Assembly (NCBI RefSeq): GCF_047495875.1 | Contig: NC_092467.1 | Coordinates: 33,286,878-33,350,877 of the forward strand | DNA length: 64,000 nt | DNA from: Pithys albifrons albifrons | Lineage: Eukaryota; Chordata; Aves; Passeriformes; Thamnophilidae | Direction of reading: 5' to 3' | Shown here: piece by piece, positions 1 through 24,500 of the stretch | Position numbering within the stretch: position 1 is the stretch's first letter | How the letters are laid out: the number at the start of each line of letters is the position of its first letter | Position numbers and translations under genes: made by a program | Notes under the pieces: model-generated | Told to the model about the DNA's origin: nothing | Seen by the model: only the letters and a program-made list of their open reading frames with translations | The model's database searches: none

Positions 1-603
1 AGGGGCAGACCCAAGGCCTGTCCTCTAAAGACTCCCAAGTATTTCCAAGCACCCAACAGCTCCACAAACCTCCCTGCAAATTCAGCTCCTTGGGTTCCAG
101 AGGAAAGCTCAGGCAACTGCCCAGATCCTGGTGCCAAAGGGGATCAGTCAGGCAACCAAACCTCCCCAAGAGCCAGGTATGAGCTAACCCTGGTGGTAAA
201 CAATGCCAGGAGCACTTCTCAGGAGTCAGGGGAGGGAAGGAGACATGAGGAACATCTCTTGCATCTATTGCTTCTGTTTCCAGCAGCACAACAGGATCTG
301 CACCTTCACTGTGCTAATTCCCAGGATTTTTGGTGTGGGTTTCCTTTGGGGGTAGTGGAAGTGTTTTTAAATAGCAACATCTCTCTCCTCCCAGCAAGTC
401 TTTGGCCTGGCCCACTTGGGGTTTGGGTTTGCTTTAAGCAAAGCCCAAACTCAGGCTGGTTTGGCTCTGTTAGGCATTAACTGCCAGGGAAGCATTTTGG
501 GAAGGAAATCTGCCTCCAGTGCTGCAATCCCAGGGAACAGATGGCTGGGGAGAGAGGCAGGAGAAGCAGCTCCCAGGGCAGGAAGCCCAACCACGCCACC
601 AAC
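1..603. other. LRRC40: LRRC40 intron 12 sequence
   Basis: Unique, non-repetitive sequence downstream of the exon 12 donor. No exon, LRR-coding segment or repeat was recognised. Confidence 0.6.
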
Positions 604-12582
<11,979 letters not shown>

Positions 12583-12764
12583 CGCACCCAACGCGCGCGG
12601 GCGGGGACGGCGGGGCCTGGGGCGGGACGGGGCGGGACAGCACAGCCCACCCGAGCCCAGCCCGGCCCAGCTCAGCCCACCCGAGCCCGGCCCCAGCACC
12701 ATTTCATGCCCCGCGGTGCCAGGGGCAGGTGGGCCGGGGCCCCTCGGGGTCTCTCCAGCCTCTG

Positions 12765-12980
12765 CTGAGTCCCAGACTGAGTTGGGTGGGAAGGACCCCA
12801 AAGCCCACCCAGTGCCACCCCTGCCCTGGGCAGGGACACCTCCCACTGTCCCAGGGTGCTCCAAGCCCTGTCCAGCCTGGCCTGGGACACTCCCAGGGAT
12901 GGGGCAGCCACAGCTGCTCTGGGCACCTGTGCCAGGGCCTGCCCACCCTCCCAGCCAGGAATTCCTTCCCATTATCCATC
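12765..12980 (-). mobile_element. CR1-like LINE fragment
   Basis: agactgagttgggtgggaag, then ccaaagcccacccagtgcca and the gcctgcccaccctcccagcc block, in reverse. Directly upstream of LRRC40 in the intergenic region. Confidence 0.85.
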
Positions 12981-13110
12981 TGAACCAGCTCATGGAACCC
13001 CGGGATGGTCTGGGTTGGGGTCTCAGAGCCCACCCAGTGCCCCCCTGCCATGGCAGGGACACCTCCCACCAGCCCAGAGCACTCCCAGCCCGTCCAACCC
13101 AGGGATCCGA
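12981..13110 (-). mobile_element. Second, shorter CR1-like fragment
   Basis: Starts again from the 3' tail (ggaaccccgggatggtctgg) and repeats the agggacacctcccaccagcc block. So it is a separate insertion abutting the previous one. Confidence 0.7.
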
Positions 13111-14009
13111 CACACCACAACACCCCAGTGGGTGAGATGAACTGGGACCAGTTGCTGGGTAACCCCAGTCAGACCCATCTGGCTCCTGCCCAGTCAAGGG
13201 ATGAAAAAGGAGCTCGGTCCGATTTTAATTGCAGCTCTTTTCACTTTCAAACAGGTTCAACCACGCCCCTCTTTGAGAAACGCTTTACAAAATTAAAAGT
13301 AATTAGTTACAGTTTAAACGCATTAATTCCGTGATTAAGGAAACTCACACTTCAGGCACTTGCTCTTCACTAACGACCTTGGCCTCATTAATTTTTCACC
13401 CGTGTTCTTTAATTCCCCTTTTCTTTTTGTCTGCTCTCTCAGTGGAGACAGAAACACCCAGAAAAAAAAAAAGTATTAAAAAAAGTATTAAAATACAGTG
13501 GTGCTTAAAAACGGCTTTTTAGGCCTCCAGAGGGTCATTGGTCTGATGGAAATAGCACAGGTTGGTTCCCTCCTTTAAGCCCCATTGTGCTCCTGGAAAT
13601 CAGTGTGAGTGCACCGGGGGGTGTTGCTGACAAATCAAACCTGGAGTTTAAATGTTTGTGGTGATTCAGTACAAGATCCTGAGGCATTTCCGAGTGGGAA
13701 TGTCGCCCTGTGTGGCAGGGCAGGACACGGAGTGTCCTCTGGGCTGTCACCCAGACAGGGCAGAACTTCAGCTCCATTAACGAGTAAGGCTTGGGGTGTT
13801 TTCATGCAGTAACGGTTATGGAGAAACATTTATATAAAAGCAGCAAACTCATCACGAAATGGGGCGGTTTGTACTACACTGACTGCAAATAATAATGTTT
13901 CCTTCTTCTCAACTATTAAAGGGAAATTTCCACCCCAACCTGGCACTGCCTGGACAGTAACTTTTGTGACAGTTTAGTCTCTGAAATTATGAGTGAGAAG
14001 CAGGAAATA
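13111..14009. other. Intergenic sequence between LRRC40 and SRSF11
   Basis: Unique AT-leaning sequence with short A and T runs (e.g. near 13,465-13,495). No ORF, repeat or RNA gene was recognised. Confidence 0.5.
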
Positions 14010-14750
14010 ACAGCCCCTCACACGCCCTCAGAGCCCCTCACGGCCCCTCAGAGCCCTCACAGCCCCCCGGACACTGCAGGGCCCCCTCAGGCCCTTCTGA
14101 CCCTTCACAGCCCCTCAGGATCCCCCTGACCCTTCACAGCCCCCCAGACCTCTCAGATCCCCCTCACAATCCCCCTGGCCCTTCACAGCCCCTCAGGATC
14201 CCCCCGACCCTTCAGAGTCCCCCAGACCCCTCAGGACTCTCCTGACCCTTCACAGCCCCCCAGACCCCTCAGGATCCCCCTGACCCTTCACAGCCCCTCA
14301 GGCCCCCCCTGACCCTTCACAGCCCCTCAGGACTCCCCTGACCCTTCACAGCCCCTCAGACCCCTCAGGAACCCCCTGACCCTTCACAGCCCCCCAGACC
14401 CCTCAGGATCCCCCTGGCCCTTCACAGCCCCTCAGACCCCTCAGGATCCCCCTGACCCTTCACAGCCCCTCAGGATCCCCCTGACCCTTCACAGCCCCTC
14501 AGACCCCTCAGCTCCTCCTGACCCTTCACAGCCCCTCAGACCCCTCAGGATCCCCCTGACCCTTCACAGCCCCCCAGACCCCTCAGGATCCCCCTCAGAC
14601 CCCTCAGGACTCCCCTGACCCTTCACAGCCCCTCAGGACCCCCCTGACCCTTCACAGTCCCCCAGACCCCTCAGGATCCCCCTGACCGTTCACAGCCCCC
14701 CAGACCCCTCAGGATCCCCCCCAGACCCCTCAGGATCCCCCTCAGACCCC
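14010..14750. repeat. ~37-40 bp minisatellite upstream of SRSF11
   Basis: About twenty imperfect copies of a unit like ccctgacccttcacagcccc followed by tcagacccctcaggat. Ends within ~50 bp of the first NRF1 palindrome of the SRSF11 promoter. Confidence 0.9.
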
Positions 14751-14798
14751 TCCCGGTTTCCCGCGCGCGGGAACGCCGCTCCCCGCGCTGCTCCCCCC

Positions 14799-14919
14799 GC
14801 GCATGCGCACACACCCTCCATACGCTGCCGCGGCCGGCAGGTGGCGCCCCCTGCGCATGCGCGACGCGGCGCGCGGGTGTGCGTGTGCGTGCGCGGCGGG
14901 GTGTGCGCGGCGCATGCGC
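14799..14919 (+). promoter_or_regulatory. SRSF11: SRSF11 promoter: three NRF1 palindromes
   Basis: GCGCATGCGC, the NRF1 consensus palindrome, occurs perfectly at 14799-14808, 14853-14862 and 14910-14919, in CpG-dense sequence just before the likely 5' UTR exon. Such clusters are typical of TATA-less housekeeping promoters. Binding is inferred. Confidence 0.75.
14836..14856 (-). promoter_or_regulatory. CTCF-like core motif
   Basis: On the minus strand the segment reads GCAGGGGGCGCCACCTGCC, containing the CTCF core AGGGGGCGC. It overlaps the second NRF1 palindrome by a few bases and lies between the two divergent genes. Confidence 0.55.
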
Positions 14920-14959
14920 GGCGCGGTGCACTGTGGGACACTGCGGCCCGGCCAGGCTG
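14920..14959 (+). other. SRSF11: Likely SRSF11 non-coding first exon (3' end)
   Basis: A good donor, GGCTG|GTGAGG, follows 14,959 and an acceptor, TCCCCGCAG|CACC, precedes 15,376. They imply a spliced 5' UTR whose intron holds a 47 bp minisatellite. The 5' end of this exon is not known; read-through from an upstream ATG at 14,803 is possible but unlikely. Confidence 0.45.
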
Positions 14960-14989
14960 GTGAGGCGGCGGCGGCGGGGCCGGGGCGGG

Positions 14990-15335
14990 GCCGGGGGTAC
15001 CGGGGGGTACCGGGGGGCGTGTGGGGCTGGGGGGGTATCGGGGGGCTGCGGGGACACCGGGGGGCCTGTGGGGCCGGGGGGGTATCGGGGTGCTGCGGGG
15101 ACACCGGGGGGCCTGTGGGGCCGGGGGGGTATCGGGGGGCTGCGGGGACACCGGGGGGCCTGTGGGGCCGGGGGGGTAGCGGGGGGCTGTGGGAGCACCG
15201 CGGGGCTATGGGAGCACCGGAGGGCTGCGGGGGCACCGGGCAGCTGTGGGGGTACCGGGGAGCTGTGGGGGCAGCGGGGATAGCGGGGGCCTATGGGGGC
15301 ACCGGGGGGCTGTGGGGGCAGCGGGGCCCCGTCGG
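14990..15335 (+). repeat. 47 bp GC-rich minisatellite in the SRSF11 5' UTR intron
   Basis: ggtatcgg anchors at 15,034, 15,081 and 15,128 give a 47 bp period (ggtatcggggggctgcgggg ... cctgtggggccgg), followed by degenerate copies to about 15,330. Confidence 0.85.
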
Positions 15336-15393
15336 GTCGCCCCCTCACGGCCCCCCGCGCGCTGTGTCCCCGCAGCACCGGCGGAGCGGCGCG

Positions 15394-15521
15394 ATGGCCT
15401 CCAGCAGCGGCACCGACGTGATCCAGGTCACCAACGTCTCGCCCAGCGCCAGCTCGGAGCAGATGCGGACCCTCTTCGGCTTCCTGGGCAAGATCGAGGA
15501 GCTGCGTCTCTTCCCCCCAGA
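15394..15521 (+). CDS. SRSF11: SRSF11 coding exon 1
   Basis: [20 protein letters not shown] through ELRLFPP plus two bases. Donor CCCAGA|GTGAGT. Contains the first half of the RRM. The transcribed exon probably starts at 15,376. Confidence 0.93.
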
Positions 15522-18500
15522 GTGAGTGCGGCCCAGGCCCGCCGGCCCCCCGCGCCCTGCCCGCGGCCCGGCCCTGCCCCGCTGCCCCCGGCCCGGCCCT
15601 GCCCCGCTGCCCCCGGCCCGGCCCCGCTGCCCCTGGCCCGGCCCTGCCCCGCTGCCCCCGGCCCGGCCCGGCCCCGCTGCCCCCGGCCCGGCCCGGCCCC
15701 GCTGCCCCCGGCCCGGCCCGGCCCCGCTGCCCCCGGCCCGGCCCGGCCTGCATCCCGGCACGGATCCCGGCACGGCCGCTCCCGCCGGATCCTGGCACGG
15801 ATCCCGGCCCAGCCGCTCCCGCTCCCGCTGGATCTCGGCCCGGCCACCCCCGCCCCCTGTGGATCCCGGCCCGGCCCCCCGCTCGCTCCCGCCGGATCGC
15901 ACCCCAGCCCAGCTCCCGGCCCGTGCCCGGCCCCCGTGCGGGAGCGCTGCGGGGCTGTGGCCGCCCCCGGTGTCCCCGCGGGTCTCTGTCCCGGCCGGGG
16001 CCGCCGCGCCCCCCGGGGCTGGGCTGGGCTGGGCTGGGCCGGGCTGGGCTGGGCTGGGCCAGGGTGGGCGGTGCGGGGAGGCCGCGGCGCTTCGGGCCGG
16101 GATTCTCCCGGGAAGTGCCCGTTGGTCCCGGGCATTGTGCCCAGGCAGCCTCTGCCGGCCGGGACACCTCCAGAACTGGGGCAGGGCTTGGACTGTGGCC
16201 ATAAAACTGAACTTTATATAATGTATTCTGTGCAAAATGGGCAGGTCACCCTTAACTTACAAAATATACACAATTGTTAGCTGTGTTCCTCGTGGACAAA
16301 TCTGTGCCAAACAGGCAGATAACCATTAATGTGCAAATAATACACATTTATTGTGGGTATGTGATCTGAAAATAAAGTCTCAGGTACCTCAGCAATGTGC
16401 AAGTAAACACACAAAAAAAGTCTTTTACCATTTGGTTGTGATGAGACTGAAGTGCCCTGAGGAGCCTTTGCTGCAGCACAGACTGGAGGGTGAGCCCTGG
16501 CTGGGCTGGGGCAGTTTGAGGGATTTACAGGCCCTGAGGTTTATCTGTTTGCTGCTTTGCATATTCATGATCTAAGTTAAAGGCCTTGGGTTTGCCACAT
16601 GGAGGAGGATTGAGGATAATCAAAGAAGAACACAGTTAATTATTATTAATGCCCCAAACTACTTGGATTTTTTATTTTGGAGGGGAAAGCTGTCACCAAG
16701 TATTCTTTTTTTGCCTCCCTGAGTGTTCAGTCCCTGCCAGCAGCACTCCAGGGAAACACAGCCATCCTGCCAGCTGGAAGTGCACATCCAGAATCAGGGA
16801 TACTGCTGTCCTGTGGGTTCCTCGGGTGGGATTTGGGCAGTCCCAGCTCTGCCTTTCCTCCTTCCCAGCTGGGATAACTCTTGGGATGGCAGAGACCTCC
16901 CCTGTGACAGGAGCTTGATGTGCTGCCTCCTTTTTCGGGAAGGTTGTTGGAGGTGAATGGTGAAACTTTGTAGCTTTAGGTACTCATTAACTGTTCTGTT
17001 AAAGGGTTTCCTGTGCTGTTTGGTGTCATTCCCTTTGTACCAAGGGCGCTGGATCCCCTGGAATGCTCAGGGCTCTCCTGTGGTGCTTCAGAGCCCCCAG
17101 TTCCATTTACACATTTCCTGACAGTCACAAGTCCTTTCTCTGTTCCCTTTTCTGTCCCTTCTCCTTCCAGTTCTAGGTCCTGACTGTTCCCTGCCCATGG
17201 TGTTCATCCATTTCTGGGGGGTAGAAGATGTAATTTATAATCTGTGAGTTCTCTCCATGATCTGAATCCCTTTGTGTCCTGGATCCTGCTGGGATTCTTC
17301 CTTGCCTGTGGTGTTTCTGAGTGACCCATCCCATTTCCCTGCTCCACCTCCCTGTCTGAGCTGTGTCCCTGACTCTGCTGTCTCCTCCAGAGCCTCCTTG
17401 TTCTCCTGGCTCAGACAGACATTCCCAAGCTCCTCTCCATTTCCCTTTCTCTCCCCCATCCATCTCCTTATCCCAGTTTATTTAATCACCTGCTTTCCAT
17501 TTCTCTTTAATCCACAACCAGCTTTGTGACTTCTTCCATTTTCTCTGCCCAGCCTCTTCCTTCCCTCTCCCTCTTGCTTTTCCCCAGCACCATTGCCTGG
17601 TTCTCGTGTTCCAAGAAGCTTCATCCCAATGCCAAGGGGAGGGGATGGCTTTGGGAGTGTCCTGTGCAGCCCCAGGAAATCCCTGTGTGTGCAGCCTGAG
17701 GGACAACCCCTGGGTGCTTCTGCTGAGTTACAGTGAGGGGTGGTGGCTTTGCTGGGAACTGCTGAGAACATTCAGTTCAGGATGGATTTCCTTCAGCTTG
17801 GATTTGACAGTGCCTGGCAGTGCCATCTTCAAAGTGCCCCACACGGGTGTGTGTGGAATGTCAGACTGCAGAGACACTGCCCAGCATTTGCAGTTGTGAC
17901 TTTGCATTCCTTGTCTGAGCCACAGCTCAGCTCCCCCAGAGCATCCCAGGTGCTCCTGGCTGTAAACAGGCCCTGCTGAAGAGTCAGGAGGATCTGCCCT
18001 GTGGCCTTGGTGACATTCCCCTGTTATCACAGACATTTTCAGAATGCCTGGAAATGTTGTGCTGCTTTTATGTAATGAGTTGTGTGAGTTTTTTACAACT
18101 TAGTTGAGTAAATCCTTCAGCTGTGCCATCACTCCTTGATTTACTTCTCTTTACAATTTTAGTACTAAGATTTTGTTAAACACCTGCTGCTCTGGTTTTG
18201 CATTTCTATTAATGATTGGGGGTTTTCAGTTATTTCTTCTAATTAATTATTTTATTACTTCCTCTTATGGGTTGCAAAAGGCACAATTTCAGGAAGCTGC
18301 TGTGGATTCCTGGGTCTGAAGCAGCCAAGAGTTTCAGTGTTTGTATCTCTGGGCCATTTATCTCTGCAGTTGCTTCCCAGTTTTTCAGTCTGGGAGCTGT
18401 TGGAGCAAGTGGCTGTTTCTAATTTCATTGCTTTAAAAGCTGCAATGTGCTGGCTCCAATCCAGCTTTTCACCTCAGGTTGAATTTAAAGTTATTCAGGT

Positions 18501-21500
18501 GTGGTCTGAGGGGCGTTGTGGGCAGTGGTGCAGCTGGGCTGGGGTTGGGCTGGGCCAGGCTGGGGGTTGGAGGTGAGAGGGGGTTTGGCATTTGCAGAGA
18601 CTAAAATAGCCCCTGGCCATGTCTGGGTGTGCCCGAGTCCCTCCCCTGGGCTCTGGCACTGCCAGGGCTGAAAGGCTTGGTCAGCCTCCAGCAGCCCAGA
18701 CAAGCTGCCCTGCTGGGGATGCACTGCAGGAGCTCTCCTTGGAACTGTCTGGGAATCAGGGCAGGAAAGGTGGATCCTTGTCAGGAGGCAGAGAATGCTT
18801 TCCAGGCTCTGTGCTGTGCCCTGGTACTGGAGGGCAGCACCAACAGCCCCATGCCCTGGCGTGGGCTCTGGGCTCTGCTGCTGCTCCCTCCCTGCCAGCC
18901 GGGCCCTCCTGTTGCACAGCTGTGTGAGCAGGACAGTCCCACCCACTGTCCTGGCTTTGCACATCCAGGTGAAGGGAAATCTGCACCTTGCAGGGCATGG
19001 GGGCTGTTCTGACCCATCCTGACCCTTCACTGGGTTGACCCTGCACCTGGGTCTTGAGGGTTTGAGTGGATTTTGGTTTGGGGAAGGCACAGTTGCAGTT
19101 GTACAATTGTTTCCTGTTGTTGTAGGAAGTAGATATTTCTGGTTTGGTTTGTTGGTTTAGTTTTTTTCCCAAAGTGACTCAATGTCTGGATTCTCTTGGA
19201 TTTTCAGTGTCTGGGATTTTTTTAGGCAGGCAGGGTCTGAGCTGAGGGGTAGGCACAGACCTTCCTTGTGAGAGGTTTGTGTTCAGGAGCTTTTCACTCA
19301 GGGAACTGTGGCTGGCCTGGCTGAGCTGCTTGGATTTGTTTGTGTTTTGTTCCCTGCTGAAGGACAGGGCCAAGCCCAGCACTCTGCACCCCTCAGGGGG
19401 AATGTGGCATTGCTGTGGGGGGGAGAAGCAGAGGGGTGAACTTTGGTCTGGAAGCTTTTATGAAACTGGGTTGGTAAATAAAATAGAACCCAGGAACAGT
19501 TTGGATTTGAATACACTCAAAGCCCACCCAGTGCCCCCCCTGCCATGGGCAGGGACACCTCCCACCAGCCCAGGCTGCTCCAAGCCCTGTCCAGCCTGGC
19601 CTGGGACACTCCCAGGGATGGGGCAGCCACAGCTGCTCTGGGCACCTGTGCCAGGGCCTGCCCACCCTCCCAGCCAGGAATTCCTTCCCAATATCCCATC
19701 TATCCCTGCCCTCTGGCAGTGGGAAGCCATTCCCTGTGTCCTGTCCCTCCATCCCTTGTCCCAGGTCACAGTGGGCTTTTAAATCATCACCTACTTCATG
19801 TCATAATTTACCTTAAGAAGCAATTGGGACCTAAAGCTGAGAGTTTAAAACCCTGGGGTTTAACTGATACATAGTTGGTGACTTGTTACCCTTCTCATCA
19901 AAGTTTTCCTTCACCTCCTTCCCTTCTGGCAGACACAAAGCTGACTGTGGGTGCCCGCTCATGGATACACTGTACCCACCGGCTGGGGGCCAGAGCCAGG
20001 GCAGGCCGTGCGGGCCAGCTGGGCTGGGGTGGTGTGGCTGCCCTGTGACCTGTGCCCTCTGTCCTGCAGTGACTGCCCTGTGACAGTGACTGCTCTGTGA
20101 CCTGTGCCCTCTGTCCTGCAGTGACTGCCCTGTGACATGTGCCCTCTGTCCTGCAGTGACTGCCCTGTGACATGTGCCTTCTGTCCTGCAGTGACTGCCC
20201 TGTGACAGTGACTGCCCTGTGACAGTGACTGACCTGTGACCTGTGCCCTCTGTCCTGCAGTGACTGCCCTGTGACATGTGCCTTCTGTCCTGCAGTGACT
20301 GCCCTGTGACCTGTGCCCTGTGACAGTGACTGACCTGTGACATGTGCCCTCTGTCCTGCAGTGACTGCCCTGTGACAGTGACTGCCCTGTGACCTGTGCC
20401 CTCTGTCCTGCAGTGACTGCCCTGTGACAGTGACTGACCTGTGACATGTGCCCTCTGTCCTGCAGTGACTGCCCTGTGCCCTCTCTCTGCAGTGACTGCC
20501 CTGTGACAGTGACTGCCCTGTGACAGTGACTGACCTGTGACATGTGCCCTCTGTCCTGCAGTGACTGCCCTGTGCCCTCTCTCTGCAGTGACTGCCCTGT
20601 GACAGTGACTGCCCTGTGACAATGACTGCCCTGTGACAGTGACTGACCTGTGACATGTGCCGTCTGTCCCACAGTGACTGCCCTGTGCCCTCTGACCTGT
20701 GCCCTCTCTCTGCAGTGACTCCCACTGCCCTGTGCCCACTGCCCTGTGCCCTCTCTCCCCAGTGACAGTGACTGCCCTGTGCCCTCTCTCCCCAGTGACT
20801 GCCCTGTGCCCTCTCTCCCCAGTGACTCCCACTGCCCTGTGCCCTCTCTCTGCAGTGACAGTGACAGTGACTCCCCTGTCCCTCTCTCCGCAGTGACTCC
20901 CTCTCACCTGTCCCTCTCTCCGCAGTGACAGTGACAGTGACTCACCTGTCCCTCTCTCCACAGTGACAGTGACTGACCTGTCCCTCTCTCCGCAGTGACA
21001 GTGACAGTGACTCACCTGTGCCCTCTCTCCGCAGTGACAGTGACAGTGACTCACCTGTCCCTCTCTCCGCAGTGACTCCCTCTCACCTGTGCCCTCTCTC
21101 CGCAGTGACTGACCTGTCCCTCTCTCCGCAGTGACTCCCTCTCACCTGTCCCTCTCTCCGCAGTGACAGTGACAGTGACTCACCTGTGCCCTCTCTCTGC
21201 AGTGACAGTGACTCCCCTGTCCCTCTCTCCGCAGTGACTCCCTCTCACCTGTGCCCTCTCTCTGCAGTGACTCCCACTGCCCTGTGCCCACTGCCCTGTC
21301 CCTCTCTCTGCAGTGACTCCCACTGCCCTGTGCCCACTGCCCTGTCCCTCTCTCCGCAGTGACTCGCCGCTGCCCGTGTCGTCGCGCGTGTGCTTTGTGA
21401 AGTTCCACGAGCCGGACTCGGCGGTGGTGGCACAGCATCTCACCAACACGGTGTTCGTGGACAGAGCCCTCATAGTGGTGCCCTATGCAGAAGGTTGGTG

Positions 21501-24500
21501 ACTTGTTTGGTGGCCCACGGAGCCACCTGGGCGGGGTTTCCTTCCTGGCTGGGGCACAGAGGAGTGTTAGTCAGTGCCGGCCGCGCAGACTCTCCTGCCT
21601 GAAACCCTTGGTATATTGCCCTTGGCCCTGGGCTCGGTGACTGGGTCACCTGGGGAAAGGGGGAGTTCTGTGTCTCTTTAAGTTTAGAATAACAACGTTT
21701 TAGGCAGAATTGTTTGCAAATTTTGCTCTGTGTGGGTCTCCATGAGACGTTTCCCAAACAGCCTCCAATGCAAACGGGTCAATATTTTAAGCAACCTTTG
21801 CCTTGGTAATGAAACTTTTGCTGCTTTCACTCTCTTCATGAGAACAGTTTGCCCTCCCTGGAGTGCATGGGAGAGGAATGAGCAATCCTTTGGGATATGC
21901 TGCCACTGCATTTATTTGGGAGCATCCCAAAAAGGCCCTCACTCTCCTTGTGGAGTCCAATATACCAAGGGTTTGAATAATTATGGTTTAATTCAAAAGT
22001 CAGATCTTCCAAGAGGTGCCACATTGGGCACTGGTCCTAGTTTTTTATTCCAAGTTTTCTTGTTCGTCCTTGATATATTTATTAGAATTTCACTAAATAA
22101 TAAACTCTTCTCTCTGTTATTTGTGTGTGTGATTTTTGTAGTGGAGAAGGCAAATGCAAAGCCCTTCCAGATGACTGAAAAACAGTGGGTCCTCTGCAGC
22201 TACAGAGGATTCTAGCCATTAACTAAAGGCCAGCAAGCACTCAAGTCCCCAAGTGTTTTCCTGGTGTAACCACTTGTTAACTACATTTTCTCTTCTTCTT
22301 TTTATTTTTACATTTTAGGGTGTTACAGTAATTTGAAAGGCAATGAGCAGGGTTTTTGGAACTTACCTTAAAAGCAAAGTGCTGAGAAGACACCTCTTCT
22401 TACAGAAGTCTTATTAAACTCTTCTAGACTTGCTTTAGAAGTAACTGATTTCCATTGTACTTGTACTTTTCTTGATTTACTTCTGGGAAAGCTTGAATTT
22501 AATAAAATCTTGCAGATTAAGTGGTACTGCAGTGCTAAGTTTGGCACATGGCCTGGGTTCAGACCTGTGATCACGACACTGGAATGCTGAGCTGTCTCTT
22601 GAGGCCTGGGGACCTGTCTTACCTTTGTGTTCCTCAGGCTTAAAAGATATGACACCTAAACTTAACCAAAATGAAACTTAAGCCCTGGAGTGTAGGAATG
22701 TGTGGCGTGGCCTCTGAGCTGTGCTGCTCTCTGGGGACAGACCCTCCTGCAGTGGAGCTGCTGCTCCTGCTGCCCCTTCCTGAGGGGCCATAGCAGAGCT
22801 GAAAGGCATCTTGTCCTTGTCTGTGTGTGAAATTCAGCAACAGTCCAGCTGAGTTAGTGCTGGAATACTCTCCAAGGCCCATGTGAATTGTGTCAGTGCT
22901 TAACTCTTCCTACAAGGATAAGACCACTTTTCTCTTTGTCAGTCTGACTTTGTCCTCTGTGGATAAATCTGGCACATAGAGAAACCTGCCCAGTAGTTTT
23001 GCTTGAGATTGTGTAAAGAAAATGAAATTATTAAAGCAGAATATTGAATGGGCCTGTGTAAATCAAGAGTTCCTTGTGGGCTGTACCTTGTGGTGGCCTG
23101 GAGCTCAGAACTGGATGGTTTTGGCATATCACAAGAGTTCTGCTCAGCCAATAACATCCTGCCCCTGGTTTGGGAAGCCCCTGGCTCTGTCCCTGTGCTG
23201 GAGAACAGTCCCCCCCCAAATTCAGACTCCCAGGGACCCAAATGAACAAACTGAGCCCAAACCAGCAAGTTGCAGACCCCAGTGACACTGCCCATGTGCT
23301 TAAAGCCAGCCATGTGCTGAACTCTGGGAATGGGTCCTCCTCTCTGCTCTACTGTGCTAATGAATTCTGTGTCATATTGCCTGTCACTAAAGCAAATGTT
23401 TATTATCTGTCCAGTGCAATAATCCCCCCCTGTCCCAAGTTTTAGCTCACACAGACACTTTGGTGTTGGCTGTTGCTTTGTGTTATAGAACTATACACAA
23501 AGGCCACGGTAAGGTTTAGTCTTTGTCATTTTCTCTGGGCTATTCCTGGCTTTGGAAGGAACTGAAGGTTAAAGTTGGCTGGGGGGGTTCTGTAGGTTCT
23601 TCCGTTAATGTTTGTTTCTTTTGTCTGTTCTTTTTCTTCATTTCTACACATTCATGCAGTATTTCATGGTTCTAACAAAGCAGCAGTAAAAAAAGCTCTT
23701 GAAGCATGAAAATTAACTGGTGAGGGGCCTCATTGCTTTTTTCAATTGTAGTTTATTTTAATACTTTTTAAAGAAACGATTAGAGGATCAGATGCATGAT
23801 TTTTTTTTAATGGATGCAGATCTTCTATGAGGTGTCTCAGGCTAAGTCTGAGGATTTGTGTTTAGATGCCAGAAATGTTGTAGTTGCACTAATTTGAACT
23901 GTTTAGCTGTAATTGATAAATATCCTCTGAGACATAATTTTGCATGCGAAATGACCCCGTAATCTCTCTGTAGGTATGTTGATATATTTATGCATTCCTG
24001 CCCTTTGCCTCCATGACCTTTTTCCCCCTCTCCCTCCATAACTCTGGGTATCTGAATTGCTGCCAGCTCAGTGCCACGGGCCAGATATCAGTGCTGTGTA
24101 TTGTACGTTTGTGTAGATTATCGGCACTTCTCAGTATAGGTGGGAGGAACCATTACCTTTATTTAACAGTGGTTTTTCTTTTTTGTTGTTGTGTTTTACA
24201 GTTCTTTTCCCTGGTTCAGCCTGAACTATATACCAGGCCCTGCTGAAAATACCACCCAACAGTTTTCTTCTGCAGCTTATCCAGTTTCTCTTAAGTGCCC
24301 TGTACATATTGTATGTTTTATGATGAGATGCAGTTTCTTAATGTGTATTACAGAAACACTACTGGTATTTGCAAATATATAGTACAATTGTTTTATTGAA
24401 CTCTCATTCTGGGGGCTTGGGCACATTAACAAATTAATCCATCTGTATAGGGCTTTTGCTGTTGGATAGAGTAAAAACACCCACACAATTGTTTCCTGGT

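Noticed and set aside
14671..16280. ORFs of 230-498 codons on both strands over the SRSF11 promoter and intron 1
   Set aside because: GC-rich repeat sequence with few stops; the true coding exon (15,394-15,521) is on the plus strand and spliced.
19831..21054. 407-codon minus-strand ORF
   Set aside because: Antisense of the acceptor-derived minisatellite; no recognisable domain.
22143..22216. Possible exon after GATTTTTGTAG in SRSF11 intron 2
   Set aside because: No convincing donor follows.
23487..23506. 20 bp microexon in SRSF11 intron 2 (TTATAG | ... | GTAAGG)
   Set aside because: Donor is good but the acceptor lacks a pyrimidine tract; too weak to list as a feature.
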